The position numbers and the translations under genes were made by a program. Shown in pieces: positions 55,872 to 63,865 of a stretch of DNA of 64,000 bases; position 1 is the first letter of the stretch, and each line of letters starts with the position of its first letter. This stretch comes from Caenispirillum salinarum AK4 (GTDB taxonomy: Bacteria; Pseudomonadota; Alphaproteobacteria; Rhodospirillales; Rhodospirillaceae). Location: positions 124,001 to 188,000 of the forward strand of contig NZ_ANHY01000002.1 of assembly GCF_000315795.1 (NCBI RefSeq). The letters are read 5' to 3'. The notes beneath the pieces are model-generated. The model was not told where the DNA came from. It saw only the letters and a list, made by a program, of their open reading frames with translations, and did not search any database.

Positions 55872-57287
55872 TTACACGGCGCCGGCCGCGAGCGGCGGGG
55901 CCTGAACGGCGACATCGGCGACGGCGGCCTGGCAGACCTCGCCGATGAACAGAAGGGCGGGGCCGCTGACGCCGGCGGCGGCCACCGTGTCGGCCAGCGC
56001 GCCAAGGGTGGTCGGCAGAGTGCGCTGGTCGGGGCGAGTGCCGTTCTCCACCACGACGCAGGGCGTGGCGGGATTGCGGCCGGCGGCCATGAGGCGGCGG
56101 GCAATGGCGGGCGCGGTGGCGACACCCATGTAGACGACAACCGTATGCCCCGGCCGGGACAGGGCTTCCCAGTCCAGGTCCGGCGCACCCTCGGCGTCTC
56201 GGGCGTGGCCGGTGACGAAGGTCGCTCCTTGCGCATGGTCGCGGTGGGTGAGCGGGATGCCGGTTGCCGCAGCGCAGCCGAACGCCGCCGAAACACCGGG
56301 CACCACCTCCACCGGAACGCCGGCGGCCAGCAGGTGTTCGCGTTCCTCACCACCGCGGCCGAACAGGAACGGATCGCCGCCCTTCAGCCGCACCACGCGC
56401 TTGCCGGCGCGGGCGTGGTCAACCATCAGGGCCTGGATATCGGCCTGCGGCATGGTGTGACGGCCGCTGCGCTTGCCGACGTCGATGCGCAGGGCATCGC
56501 GGCGCACGCATTCCAGAATCTCCGGCGAGACCAGGCTGTCGACCAGCACCACGTCGGCGGTCTGCATGGCGCGCAGGGCCTTGAACGTCAGCAGGTCCGG
56601 GTCGCCCGGCCCGACGCCCACAAGCTGGACCAGGCCCGGCGTCTCGCCGGCCTGGTTGCGGTTGAGGCGGTCGATCAGCGCCGACCGGGCGCGCGGCTCA
56701 TCGCCCGCCAGAACGGCAGAGGAGACGGGACCGTCGAACACCCATTCCCAGAACCGGCGGCGGGCGTCGGCGGGCAGGGCGCGGGCGACGGTGGAGCGGA
56801 AGCCGTCGGCGAAGCGCGCCAGCGCGCCGGTGCGGGCGGGCAGCAGGGCCTCGATCTTCGCGCGGATCGATCGCGCCAGCACGGGCGCCGATCCGCCCGA
56901 TCCGATGGCGACAACCAGCGGGTCGCGGTCGACGATGGCGGGCATGAGGAAGCTGGACAGGTCCGGTCGGTCCACCACGTTCACCGGCACGCGCGCGGCC
57001 CGGGCGGCGGCGGCGACGCGGGACAGCAGGGCGTCGTCGTCCTCTGCCGCACCGATCACCAGCAGGCGGCCGTCCACGTCCTCGTCCGTGAAGGGGCGCG
57101 CGTGCACCGTCACCGCACCGGTATCGGCCAGGGCCTGAAGCTCGGGATGCACGGGCGCGTCGGCGACGACGTCGACCCGCGCGCTGGCCTTGCTCAGCAG
57201 GCGCGCCTTGCGGGCGGCGTTCACCCCGCCGCCGACGATCAGCAGCGATCCGCCGGTGGTGGTGAGGAAGATGGGGAACTGCTCCAT
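55872..57287 (-). CDS. cysG: Siroheme synthase (precorrin-2 dehydrogenase/uroporphyrinogen III methyltransferase)
   Basis: A 471-residue fusion. Residues 1-~150 are the NAD-dependent dehydrogenase/ferrochelatase part (LLIVGGGVNAARKARLL, IGAAEDDDALLSRVAAAAR, NVVDRPDLSSFLMPAIVDRDPLVVAIGSGG). Residues ~215-460 are the methyltransferase (LVGVGPGDPDLLTFKALRAM, VDSLVSPEILE, RLKGGDPFLFGRGGEE, VPGVSAAFGCAAATGIPLTHRD). It makes siroheme, the cofactor of sulfite reductase, which explains its place between cysI and cysH. ATG 57287 has GGAGGG upstream; the longer open frame runs into the intergenic gap. Confidence 0.95.
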   Translation of the reverse strand: MEQFPIFLTTTGGSLLIVGGGVNAARKARLLSKASARVDVVADAPVHPELQALADTGAVTVHARPFTDEDVDGRLLVIGAAEDDDALLSRVAAAARAARVPVNVVDRPDLSSFLMPAIVDRDPLVVAIGSGGSAPVLARSIRAKIEALLPARTGALARFADGFRSTVARALPADARRRFWEWVFDGPVSSAVLAGDEPRARSALIDRLNRNQAGETPGLVQLVGVGPGDPDLLTFKALRAMQTADVVLVDSLVSPEILECVRRDALRIDVGKRSGRHTMPQADIQALMVDHARAGKRVVRLKGGDPFLFGRGGEEREHLLAAGVPVEVVPGVSAAFGCAAATGIPLTHRDHAQGATFVTGHARDAEGAPDLDWEALSRPGHTVVVYMGVATAPAIARRLMAAGRNPATPCVVVENGTRPDQRTLPTTLGALADTVAAAGVSGPALLFIGEVCQAAVADVAVQAPPLAAGAV

Positions 57288-57432
57288 GCCGTGCCCTCCA
57301 GGGGGTGCAGGGTCCCCGCCTCCTCCGCCGATGCCGCGCCTGCGGGGAAGGCGCCCGTCAGCGGGGGTCGAAGCCGGGCGCCGAAGGACGCGGACCGGCG
57401 GAGGAGGTCGGGAAGGGTTGGGCCGGGGCGGA

Positions 57433-59142
57433 CTATTCCGCCGCCTCGGCCATGGCATTCAGGTGGTCAGCCAGGGCCTGCGTGCCGAGCCGGTGACAGA
57501 AGTCGCCGAAGCGCTCGCCGTCCTGGCGCTGTTCGGTGAACAGGCCGAACAGGCGGCCCAGCAGCACCGGCACGTCGGCCTCGGGCACCTTGTCCTGCAG
57601 CTTCTCGTTCAGGCGCGTGCCCTCGAACGATCCGCCGACGAACACCGCGTACTTGCCCGGCATCCGCCCGACCAGCCCGATTTCCGCCGTCGGCGGGCGG
57701 GCGCAGCCGTTGGGGCAGCCGGTGATGCGCAGGCTGACGGCTTCGGTGCCGATGCCGTGGCGCTCCATCTCGGCATGGATGGCGGCCACCAGCGGATCGC
57801 GCACACGCTCGGCTTCGGTCAGCGCCAGGCCGCAGGTGGGCAGGGCGGGGCAGGCGAGCGTCCAGCGGTCGAGCGTGACGATGTCTTCCGCCAGCCGCAC
57901 GCCGCGGGCGCGCAGTTCGTCCTCGATGTCCGTCCGGTCGCTGGGCTCGACGTTGGACAGGATGACGTCCTGCTCGGGCGTCAGCACCATGTCCACGCCG
58001 AACCGCTTGACCACGGTGCGGAGCGCGGTGCGCAGTCGGACGGCTTCGGTGTCCTGGATGCGGCCGCTGGAGACGGGCAGCCCGAGGTACCAGCGCCCGT
58101 CGCCCTGTTCGTGCCAGCCCATGTGGTCGGCGACCTGGAAGGCCGGCATGGGGCGCGCGTCCTCCAGCAGACCGCCGAAGTATTCCTCCAGCGTCTTGCG
58201 GACCCAAGGGATGCCCTTGTCCTCCAGCACGTATTTGAGGCGCGCGCGCTTGCGGTCGGCGCGGTTGCCGTGGTCGCGCTGCAGGGCCACCACCGCCTCC
58301 ACGCCCCGGATCAGGTCATCGGGCCCGACGAAGACCAGCGGGGTGCCGAGCCGCGGGAACGTGTCCTCGCGGTTGTGGGTTTGCCCCAGCCCGCCGCCGA
58401 GCGCGAAGTTGTAGCCCGTCAGCGTCTCGCCCTCGAACAGGGGGATGATGCCCAGGTCGTGGGTCAGGATGTCGACCGAGTTGTCCTCGGGCAGGGCGAT
58501 GCCGATCTTGAACTTGCGCGGCAGGTAGAGCTTGCCGTAGATGGCGTCTTCCTTCGCCAGCCCGTCGGCGCCCATGTCCACCGGCTCGCCGTCCAGCCAG
58601 ATCTCGTGGTAGGCGCCCGAGGTCCAGTTGAAGCGTTCGGAAATGCGCCGCGCGTCCTCTTCCAGCCGCCGATGCTTGGCGTCGGCGATGGGCGCGGGAT
58701 GGCTCATCACGTTGCGCACCACGTCGCCGCAGGCGCCCAGCGTGGTCAGCAGGCTGTCGTTGATGCCCGCAATCGCCGCCTTCAGGTCGCCCTTGAGGAT
58801 GCCGTGGTACTGGATGCCCTGGCGCGTGGTGACGCGCAGGGACCCGTTGCCGCAGGTGTCGGCCAGGGTGTCGAGCGCCAGATACTGCGCCGCCGTCACC
58901 CGGCCGCCCGGGATCTTGGCGCGCACCATGACGCTGTATTCCTTCTCCAGCCCCTGTTTCTTGCGGGCCGTCGCGGTGTCGCGGTCGAACTGCTCGTAGG
59001 CGCCGTGAAACTTGAGGAGCTGGTGCGCGGCCTCGGTGAAGGCACCGGGCTCGGCCAGTTCGGCCTTCAGGGTGCCGCGCAGGCCCTTGCTCTCCTGCTT
59101 GATCGCCTCGACGGCCGACGGCGCGGTGCGCTTCTGTGCCAT
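57433..59142 (-). CDS. cysI: Sulfite reductase hemoprotein (nitrite/sulfite reductase family)
   Basis: This 569-residue siroheme/[4Fe-4S] protein has two ferredoxin-like half domains and the siroheme-binding RVTTRQGIQYHGI region. It carries the cluster cysteines CPALPTC and TGCPNGCARP near residue 490. A second N-terminal-like repeat contains DHMGWHEQGDGRWYLGLPV. It reduces sulfite to sulfide with siroheme from CysG. The neighbouring cysG and cysH support an assimilatory sulfite role over nitrite. Weak ribosome-binding site at ATG 59142; a longer frame exists upstream, but the family starts here. No flavoprotein (cysJ) gene is adjacent. Confidence 0.93.
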   Translation of the reverse strand: MAQKRTAPSAVEAIKQESKGLRGTLKAELAEPGAFTEAAHQLLKFHGAYEQFDRDTATARKKQGLEKEYSVMVRAKIPGGRVTAAQYLALDTLADTCGNGSLRVTTRQGIQYHGILKGDLKAAIAGINDSLLTTLGACGDVVRNVMSHPAPIADAKHRRLEEDARRISERFNWTSGAYHEIWLDGEPVDMGADGLAKEDAIYGKLYLPRKFKIGIALPEDNSVDILTHDLGIIPLFEGETLTGYNFALGGGLGQTHNREDTFPRLGTPLVFVGPDDLIRGVEAVVALQRDHGNRADRKRARLKYVLEDKGIPWVRKTLEEYFGGLLEDARPMPAFQVADHMGWHEQGDGRWYLGLPVSSGRIQDTEAVRLRTALRTVVKRFGVDMVLTPEQDVILSNVEPSDRTDIEDELRARGVRLAEDIVTLDRWTLACPALPTCGLALTEAERVRDPLVAAIHAEMERHGIGTEAVSLRITGCPNGCARPPTAEIGLVGRMPGKYAVFVGGSFEGTRLNEKLQDKVPEADVPVLLGRLFGLFTEQRQDGERFGDFCHRLGTQALADHLNAMAEAAE

Positions 59143-59249
59143 GCCTGGTCCCTGCTGTGCTGCTGCGTGACGGGCCGGCGTGGGAAATAGTCTGCCGGCT
59201 GTGTGGATCACACCATAAAACACACCGTCGCAGAGTCAAACGATAAAAA

Positions 59250-59270
59250 ACAACACAAAGAAAATGTTGT
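59250..59270. promoter_or_regulatory. Inverted repeat upstream of cysI in an AT-rich divergent region
   Basis: ACAACA (59250-59255) and TGTTGT (59265-59270) form a perfect 6-bp inverted repeat, 9-base spacer, inside a markedly A-rich stretch between cysI (leftward) and the CoxL-like gene (rightward). Candidate binding site for a sulfur regulator, by position only. Confidence 0.35.
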
Positions 59271-59346
59271 AAAGGCGGCCGGTTCCTGAGCCGGCCCGCT
59301 TGTCGTATGGTCGAGCAAAGGCATCGGACATCAGGGAGGCGCTTTC

Positions 59347-61686
59347 ATGGGTCGTTTCGGCGCGGGACAGGCCATCCGCCGGGTTGAGGATCAGCGATTC
59401 CTGACCGGCACGGGGCACTACACCGACGACATCGCCCCCGCCGGTCAGGTGCATGGCGTGACGGTGCGGTCGTCCTTCGCCCACGGCAAAATCCGCGAGC
59501 TGGATGTAGAATCCGCGCGCGAGATGCCGGGTGTTCTGGCCGTGCTGACGGCTGCCGACCTGGAGGCGGACGATATCGGCGACCTGCCCACCATTGTCCG
59601 CCCCAGGAATGCCGCCGGCGAAAAGATGCCCGTGCCGCCGCGCCCCGTGCTCGCCCGCGACACGGTGCGCTTCGTCGGCGAGCCGGTGGCCTTCGTGGTG
59701 GCCGAGACGCTCCAGCAGGCCCGCGATGCCGCCGAGGCCGTCGTGCTGGATGTGGAGGACCTGCCCGTCGTCGGCGGCCTGTCCGCCGCCTCGGCCGATG
59801 GCGCGCCGGAGGTCTGGCCCGACCTGGCGCCCGGCAACGTGCTGGTGGACTGGTCCATGGGCGACGCCGATGCGACAGAGGCCGCCTTCGCCAAGGCCGA
59901 CCGGGTGGTGAGCCTGGACCTGGTCAACAACCGCCTCGCGCCGACTCCGCTGGAGCCGCGCGGGGCGTTGGGGGAGTACGATGCCGCGGAGGAGCGGTTC
60001 ACATTGACCACCGGCAGCCAGGGCTCCCACACCCTGCAGGGGTGGCTGTGCCAGAGCGTGCTGAAGGTGCCGCCGGAAAAGCTTCGCGTCATTTCGCCGG
60101 ACGTCGGCGGCGGCTTCGGGATGCGGCTGTTCCTGTTCAACGAGCACGCCCTGGTGCTGGCCGCCGCGCGCAAGGTCGGCCGCCCTGTGAAATGGGTGGC
60201 GGAGCGCACCGAGGGCTTCCTGGCCGACACCCACGGCCGCGACCACCTAAGCCATGCCGAACTCGCCCTGGATGCAGAGGGTCGGTTCCTGGGGATGCGT
60301 GTGGACACCCGCGCCAACGTCGGCGCCTATGTCTCGCAGATGGGTGCCTTCGTACCGACCATGGCGGGCACGGCCATGCTGCCCGGCGTCTACACCATTC
60401 CGACGGCCTACGCCCGGGTGCGGGTGATGACCACCAATACCGCGCCCGTGGACGCCTATCGCGGCGCCGGCCGGCCCGAGGCGTCCTATGTGATCGAGCG
60501 GCTGGCGGACGCCGCCGCCGAGGCGACGGGCCTTCCGCGCGATGAAATCCGTCGCCGCAACTTCATCCCGTCCGACGCCATGCCCTACAAGACCGCGCTT
60601 GGCCGAACCTACGATTCCGGCGAATTCGCGCGGCTGATGGACGAGGCCATGCGCCGCGCCGGCTGGGCCGGGTTCGAGGACCGCCGTGCCGATGCCGCCC
60701 GGCGCGGGCGCCTGCGCGGCATCGGCATGAGCTATTACGTGGAAGCCTGCGGCGGCGGCGGCGACGAGACGGCCCACGTTCACCTGGACCGCAGGGGCAA
60801 CGCGACCGTGCTCATCGGAAGCCAGTCGTCGGGCCAGGGGCACGAGACCGCCTACGCGCAGATGGTGGCGGCGGAGCTGGGCCTGCCCATGGACCGCATC
60901 CGCGTCGTCCAGGGGGATACGCAGGTGGTGCCGACGGGCAAGGGCACCGGCGGCTCGCGCTCGCTGCCCGTCGGCGGGGCCTCGCTGTCGCAGGCGGTGG
61001 ACAAGGTGGTGGAGACGGGCAAGGCCGTCGCGGCGCGGCTGCTGGAGGTGCCGGTGGACGACGTCACCTTCGATGCCGGCACCTTCCGGGCGCGCGGCAC
61101 CAACGCGGTACGCTCTCTGGCCGAGGTGGCGGCGGCGGCTTTCGACGAAAGCCCCGACGCCGACGCCCCGGGCATCCGCGAGCAGGCGGCCTGGACCCCG
61201 CCAGAGGCCACCTATCCCAACGGCTGCCACATCTGCGAGGTGGAGATCGACCCTGAGACGGGCCAGACCTGCATCGTCGGCTATACGGTGGCGGACGACA
61301 TGGGCGTGGTGCTCAACCCCATGCTGCTGCGCGGCCAGATCATCGGCGGCATCGTCCAGGGTGCGGGCCAGGCGCTGCTGGAGGAAGTGGTCTACGACGA
61401 GGACAGCGGCCAGCTGGTCACCGGCACCATGCTCGACTACGCCATGCCGCGGGCCGACCTGCTGCCCGACATCGACTTCTCCACCGTGGAAATCCCCTGC
61501 CGCACCAATATCCTTGGCGTGAAGGGCGCGGGCGAGGCGGGCACCATCGGCGCCGCTCCGGCGGTGATGAACGCCGTGCTGGACGCGCTGCGGCCCGCCG
61601 GCGTCCATGACATCCAGATGCCGGCGACGCCGCTCAAGGTCTGGCAGGCCCTGCAGGCGGCCGCCGGCCGCGCGGCGGCGGAGTAG
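59347..61686 (+). CDS. Xanthine dehydrogenase-family molybdopterin-binding large subunit (CoxL form II-like)
   Basis: A 779-residue large subunit of the molybdenum hydroxylase family (Ald_Xan_dh_C/C2). N-terminal GAGQAIRRVEDQRFLTGTGHYTDD is typical of CoxL/CutL. The active-site loop is AYRGAGR at residues 370-376, the form II signature, not the AYxCSFR of genuine CO dehydrogenase. A conserved GVKGAGEAGTIGAAPAVMNAV carries the catalytic Glu near residue 735. Substrates of form II enzymes are mostly unknown aldehydes or heterocycles. The FAD and iron-sulfur subunits are not adjacent here, so it is orphaned in this window. GGGAGG precedes the ATG. Confidence 0.9.
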   Translation: MGRFGAGQAIRRVEDQRFLTGTGHYTDDIAPAGQVHGVTVRSSFAHGKIRELDVESAREMPGVLAVLTAADLEADDIGDLPTIVRPRNAAGEKMPVPPRPVLARDTVRFVGEPVAFVVAETLQQARDAAEAVVLDVEDLPVVGGLSAASADGAPEVWPDLAPGNVLVDWSMGDADATEAAFAKADRVVSLDLVNNRLAPTPLEPRGALGEYDAAEERFTLTTGSQGSHTLQGWLCQSVLKVPPEKLRVISPDVGGGFGMRLFLFNEHALVLAAARKVGRPVKWVAERTEGFLADTHGRDHLSHAELALDAEGRFLGMRVDTRANVGAYVSQMGAFVPTMAGTAMLPGVYTIPTAYARVRVMTTNTAPVDAYRGAGRPEASYVIERLADAAAEATGLPRDEIRRRNFIPSDAMPYKTALGRTYDSGEFARLMDEAMRRAGWAGFEDRRADAARRGRLRGIGMSYYVEACGGGGDETAHVHLDRRGNATVLIGSQSSGQGHETAYAQMVAAELGLPMDRIRVVQGDTQVVPTGKGTGGSRSLPVGGASLSQAVDKVVETGKAVAARLLEVPVDDVTFDAGTFRARGTNAVRSLAEVAAAAFDESPDADAPGIREQAAWTPPEATYPNGCHICEVEIDPETGQTCIVGYTVADDMGVVLNPMLLRGQIIGGIVQGAGQALLEEVVYDEDSGQLVTGTMLDYAMPRADLLPDIDFSTVEIPCRTNILGVKGAGEAGTIGAAPAVMNAVLDALRPAGVHDIQMPATPLKVWQALQAAAGRAAAE

Positions 61687-61744
61687 GTGACTGGCGCGGC
61701 GCTTGCTTGGTGAGGGGCATACCCAGCCGGAAAGGGTTTCCGTC

Positions 61745-62071
61745 ATGCTCCAGATGTCGCGCCCATTGATCCTCCTTGTCCTAGGCCTTGCCGTTTCCGC
61801 CGCTGCATCGGCGCAGGAGGCCGCGGACTCCCCCTTCGGCACCGCCCCGCTGACGGAGGCCGAGGCCGCCCGTCCCGCCGCGCCGATCCGGCCGCTCATG
61901 CGTCCCCAGGTTCGCACGGGCGGCGGCGATGTCGGGGATCTGGACACCTACGCCGATGCGGGCAGGGCCGGCTTCGCCACAAGCCGTAGCGACATCAACC
62001 AGGATATCGGCCTGACGCCCATCATCGAGCTGACGACGCCGAAGCTCGTCACCAAGGGAGGTGGCTTCTAG
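61745..62071 (+). CDS. Small secreted protein of unknown function
   Basis: A 108-residue protein with a clear Sec signal peptide (PLILLVLGLAVSAAASAQ) and a mature part of ~85 residues. Just after the signal comes FGTAPLTEAEAA, which resembles FGGAPLVEAD in the secreted protein encoded at 63467, so the two may be related or share a sorting/assembly motif. The rest is Gly/Asp-rich with no cysteines. No transmembrane segment besides the signal. It stands first in the cluster of secreted genes at the window's end and is followed by a hairpin at 62133-62160. Confidence 0.7.
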   Translation: MLQMSRPLILLVLGLAVSAAASAQEAADSPFGTAPLTEAEAARPAAPIRPLMRPQVRTGGGDVGDLDTYADAGRAGFATSRSDINQDIGLTPIIELTTPKLVTKGGGF

Positions 62072-62132
62072 CCGGCCGCCTCAGCCATCCGGCGCAGCCC
62101 GGGTCATCCATTCATGTGCTTGAAACCGCGAT

Positions 62133-62160
62133 AAAGGCGTCCTTGCCAAAGGGCGCCTTT
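62133..62160 (+). terminator. Hairpin after the small secreted gene
   Basis: AAAGGCG (62133-62139) pairs with CGCCTTT (62154-62160), with an inner CCTT/AAGG stem around a GCCA loop. The T's are part of the stem, and a short T-rich stretch CTTGTGTGT follows. Moderately convincing terminator for the gene ending at 62071. Confidence 0.5.
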
Positions 62161-62348
62161 CTTGTGTGTACACAAGGGTTTAAGCGTTCTTGACGTTTCC
62201 GGACGGAGCGAAAAGGTCGGCTTTTCCTGTGTCTGCGGCGCAGCCGCGGTGGCCGATGACGCGGCGGCGTTAAGCGGCGCGAACGGAGGCGGCCTCGCCA
62301 TCGGCCGGAGCCCGCGGAAAACCCCGGGATTCGGCGAATCCGTGGCAG

Positions 62349-62364
62349 TGGCACGATCCTTGAT
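62349..62364 (+). promoter_or_regulatory. Sigma-54-like promoter upstream of the repeat-protein gene
   Basis: TGGCACG-ATCC-TTGAT matches the -24 half of the sigma-54 consensus perfectly and the -12 half partly (GA in place of the usual GC). It lies ~85 bases upstream of the ATG at 62447. It could place the secreted repeat protein under an enhancer-binding activator. Confidence 0.35.
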
Positions 62365-62446
62365 GGAAGGGGCATGGCCGTGACGGCGGGATGGCCCGCC
62401 GGCCTTCGGCAGGATCCGAAGACCAACCTCTTCAAGGAGAGCCCCA

Positions 62447-63370
62447 ATGACCGTCAAGCACGTTCTGCTCGCCGCCGTGTCGTCCTTCGCCCTGCTGGCC
62501 GCCGCGCCGGCCATCGCGCAGGATGCCAACTCCGAAGCGGGCCCGGGCAACGCCGCCCAGGACGACGCCTTCATCGGCGACGACAACAATGCCTACAGCA
62601 ACAACACCAACGACAACAGCTTCGACTCGGCGGACAACAACAGCACGAACGACAGCTGGAACTCCAACGACGACAACAGCACGGTCGACAACGACGACTT
62701 CAGCAACAACAGCGATAACAGCACCAACGACAGCTTCGACTCGGCCGACAACAACAGCACCAACGACAGCTGGAATTCCAACGACGACAACAGCACGGTC
62801 GACAACGACGATTTCAGCAACAACAGCGATAACAGCACCAACGACAGCTGGAACTCGGCCGACAACAACAGCACCAACGACAGCTTCAACACCGACAACA
62901 CCAACAACAGCGACAACAGCTCCAACGACGATTTCAGCACCAACGACAGCTTCAATTCGGCGGACGACAACAGCACGAATGACAGCTTCAACAGCGCCGA
63001 CAACGACGACAACAGCACGAACGACAGCTTCAACTCGAACGACGACAACAGCACCAACGACAGCTTCAACACCGACAACAGCGTCGCCGACGCCTACAAG
63101 ACCATCGACAGCTACAACACCACCGACTCCCCGACCCTGGGCGCCGGTGCCAACCTGGTCATGGGCAGCGTCGCGATGAACGACACCGCGCTGAACGCCT
63201 CGACCACCAGCGGCCTGTCGGGCGATGTCTATCGCCGTGGCTCGGTGATGACCGGCGACATCCGCAACACCGAGATCAGCGGTTCGCGCGGCATCAGCCA
63301 GCTGAACATGAACACCGGCGTCGCGGCGATGAACAACAGCGTGTCCATCAACTCGCGCATCGGCGACTGA
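62447..63370 (+). CDS. Secreted Asn/Asp/Ser-rich tandem-repeat protein (candidate extracellular fibre or amyloid-type subunit)
   Basis: A 307-residue protein. Sec signal (VKHVLLAAVSSFALLAAAPAIA, residues ~3-24). Residues ~45-215 are almost only N, D, S and T with regular F/W: about ten units of the type STNDS(F/W)(N/D)S(A/N)D(N/D)N, including a 38-residue block present twice in tandem. The last ~85 residues are a different, non-repetitive domain with GDVYRRGSVMTGDI and SRGISQLNMNTG. No cysteines. AAGGAG precedes the ATG. Such sequence suggests a surface fibre, metal-binding or adhesive protein; the tail recalls Asn/Gly repeats of Fap-type amyloids. The neighbouring secreted genes support an export cluster. 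Function is inference. Confidence 0.85.
   Translation: MTVKHVLLAAVSSFALLAAAPAIAQDANSEAGPGNAAQDDAFIGDDNNAYSNNTNDNSFDSADNNSTNDSWNSNDDNSTVDNDDFSNNSDNSTNDSFDSADNNSTNDSWNSNDDNSTVDNDDFSNNSDNSTNDSWNSADNNSTNDSFNTDNTNNSDNSSNDDFSTNDSFNSADDNSTNDSFNSADNDDNSTNDSFNSNDDNSTNDSFNTDNSVADAYKTIDSYNTTDSPTLGAGANLVMGSVAMNDTALNASTTSGLSGDVYRRGSVMTGDIRNTEISGSRGISQLNMNTGVAAMNNSVSINSRIGD
62621..62848 (+). repeat. Tandem 114-bp duplication inside the repeat-protein gene
   Basis: Bases 62621-62734 and 62735-62848 are near-identical copies (only a few synonymous changes) encoding the same 38-residue block, starting FDSADNNSTND. Shorter 33-42-bp units continue to about 63080. The changes are almost all at third codon positions, so the protein repeat is under purifying selection or is a recent duplication. 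Confidence 0.9.
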
Positions 63371-63385
63371 TCGGCCGTTCGGCCC

Positions 63386-63418
63386 GACCGGCGGGGGCAG
63401 GCCCACCCCCCGCCGGTC
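63386..63418 (+). terminator. Strong hairpin after the repeat-protein gene
   Basis: A 12-bp perfect GC-rich stem (63386-63397 with 63407-63418) closes a 9-base loop, 15 bases after the stop. There is no T-tract, so it may stabilise the repeat-protein message and limit read-through into the next gene. Confidence 0.55.
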
Positions 63419-63466
63419 GCGGACCGACCGTCGCTTCATCGGCCCGCCATGACGAGGATGCTGGAC

Positions 63467-63847
63467 ATGTCGCACTTTATCGACCGCACTGCCGTCGCCG
63501 CCCGCGTGCTGGCGCTCGCCGGCCTTCTGGCCGCGCCCGCGTCCGCCCCGGCGCTCGCCGACGGCGCCCAGGCGTCCGCCCTGTTCGGCGGTGCACCGCT
63601 GGTGGAGGCGGACACGCTGGCCACCGCGCGCGGCACACAGAACACCACCATCACCGGCGATGTCGGCGTCAACCTGTCCGACCAGCGCGGCACCATCGCC
63701 GGCAATGCCATCACCGCGCCCACCGTCAACGGCGCGCTTGGCGGCAACAGCGTCTCGGACAACCGGGGCCTGACCATTTCCAACTTCAACACGGGCAACT
63801 TCAACACCTTCCAGACAAGCGTTCAGTACAACATCTTCCTTGATTGA
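63467..63847 (+). CDS. Small secreted protein related to the repeat protein (C-terminal motif shared)
   Basis: A 126-residue protein with a Sec signal (AARVLALAGLLAAPASAPALA). The mature part has FGGAPLVEADTLATARG, then Thr/Asn/Gly-rich strands (TTITGDVGVNLSDQRG, GNSVSDNRG). It ends NRGLTISNFNTG...TSVQYNIFLD, the same length from the end and the same pattern as SRGISQLNMNTG...NSVSINSRIGD in the repeat protein. Beta-strand-rich with no cysteines. I choose ATG 63467 with GAGG nine bases upstream over ATGs at 63449 and 63458. Possibly a minor subunit or nucleator. Confidence 0.75.
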   Translation: MSHFIDRTAVAARVLALAGLLAAPASAPALADGAQASALFGGAPLVEADTLATARGTQNTTITGDVGVNLSDQRGTIAGNAITAPTVNGALGGNSVSDNRGLTISNFNTGNFNTFQTSVQYNIFLD

Positions 63848-63865
63848 GCCGATGCCGGAGGTTTC

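Larger units (their letters stand above)
62072..62446. other. 375-base intergenic region with hairpin and sigma-54-like element
   Basis: It contains a terminator-like hairpin at 62133-62160 and a TGGCACG-N4-TTGAT element at 62349-62364, plus an AAGGAG ribosome-binding site just before the repeat-protein gene. Short frames on both strands lack support. I see no RNA gene by eye. Confidence 0.5.

Noticed and set aside
62593-63078. Minus-strand frame rich in Leu/Ser repeats over the repeat-protein gene
   Set aside because: It is the reverse translation of the N/D/S repeats; it has no signal, ribosome-binding site or independent support.
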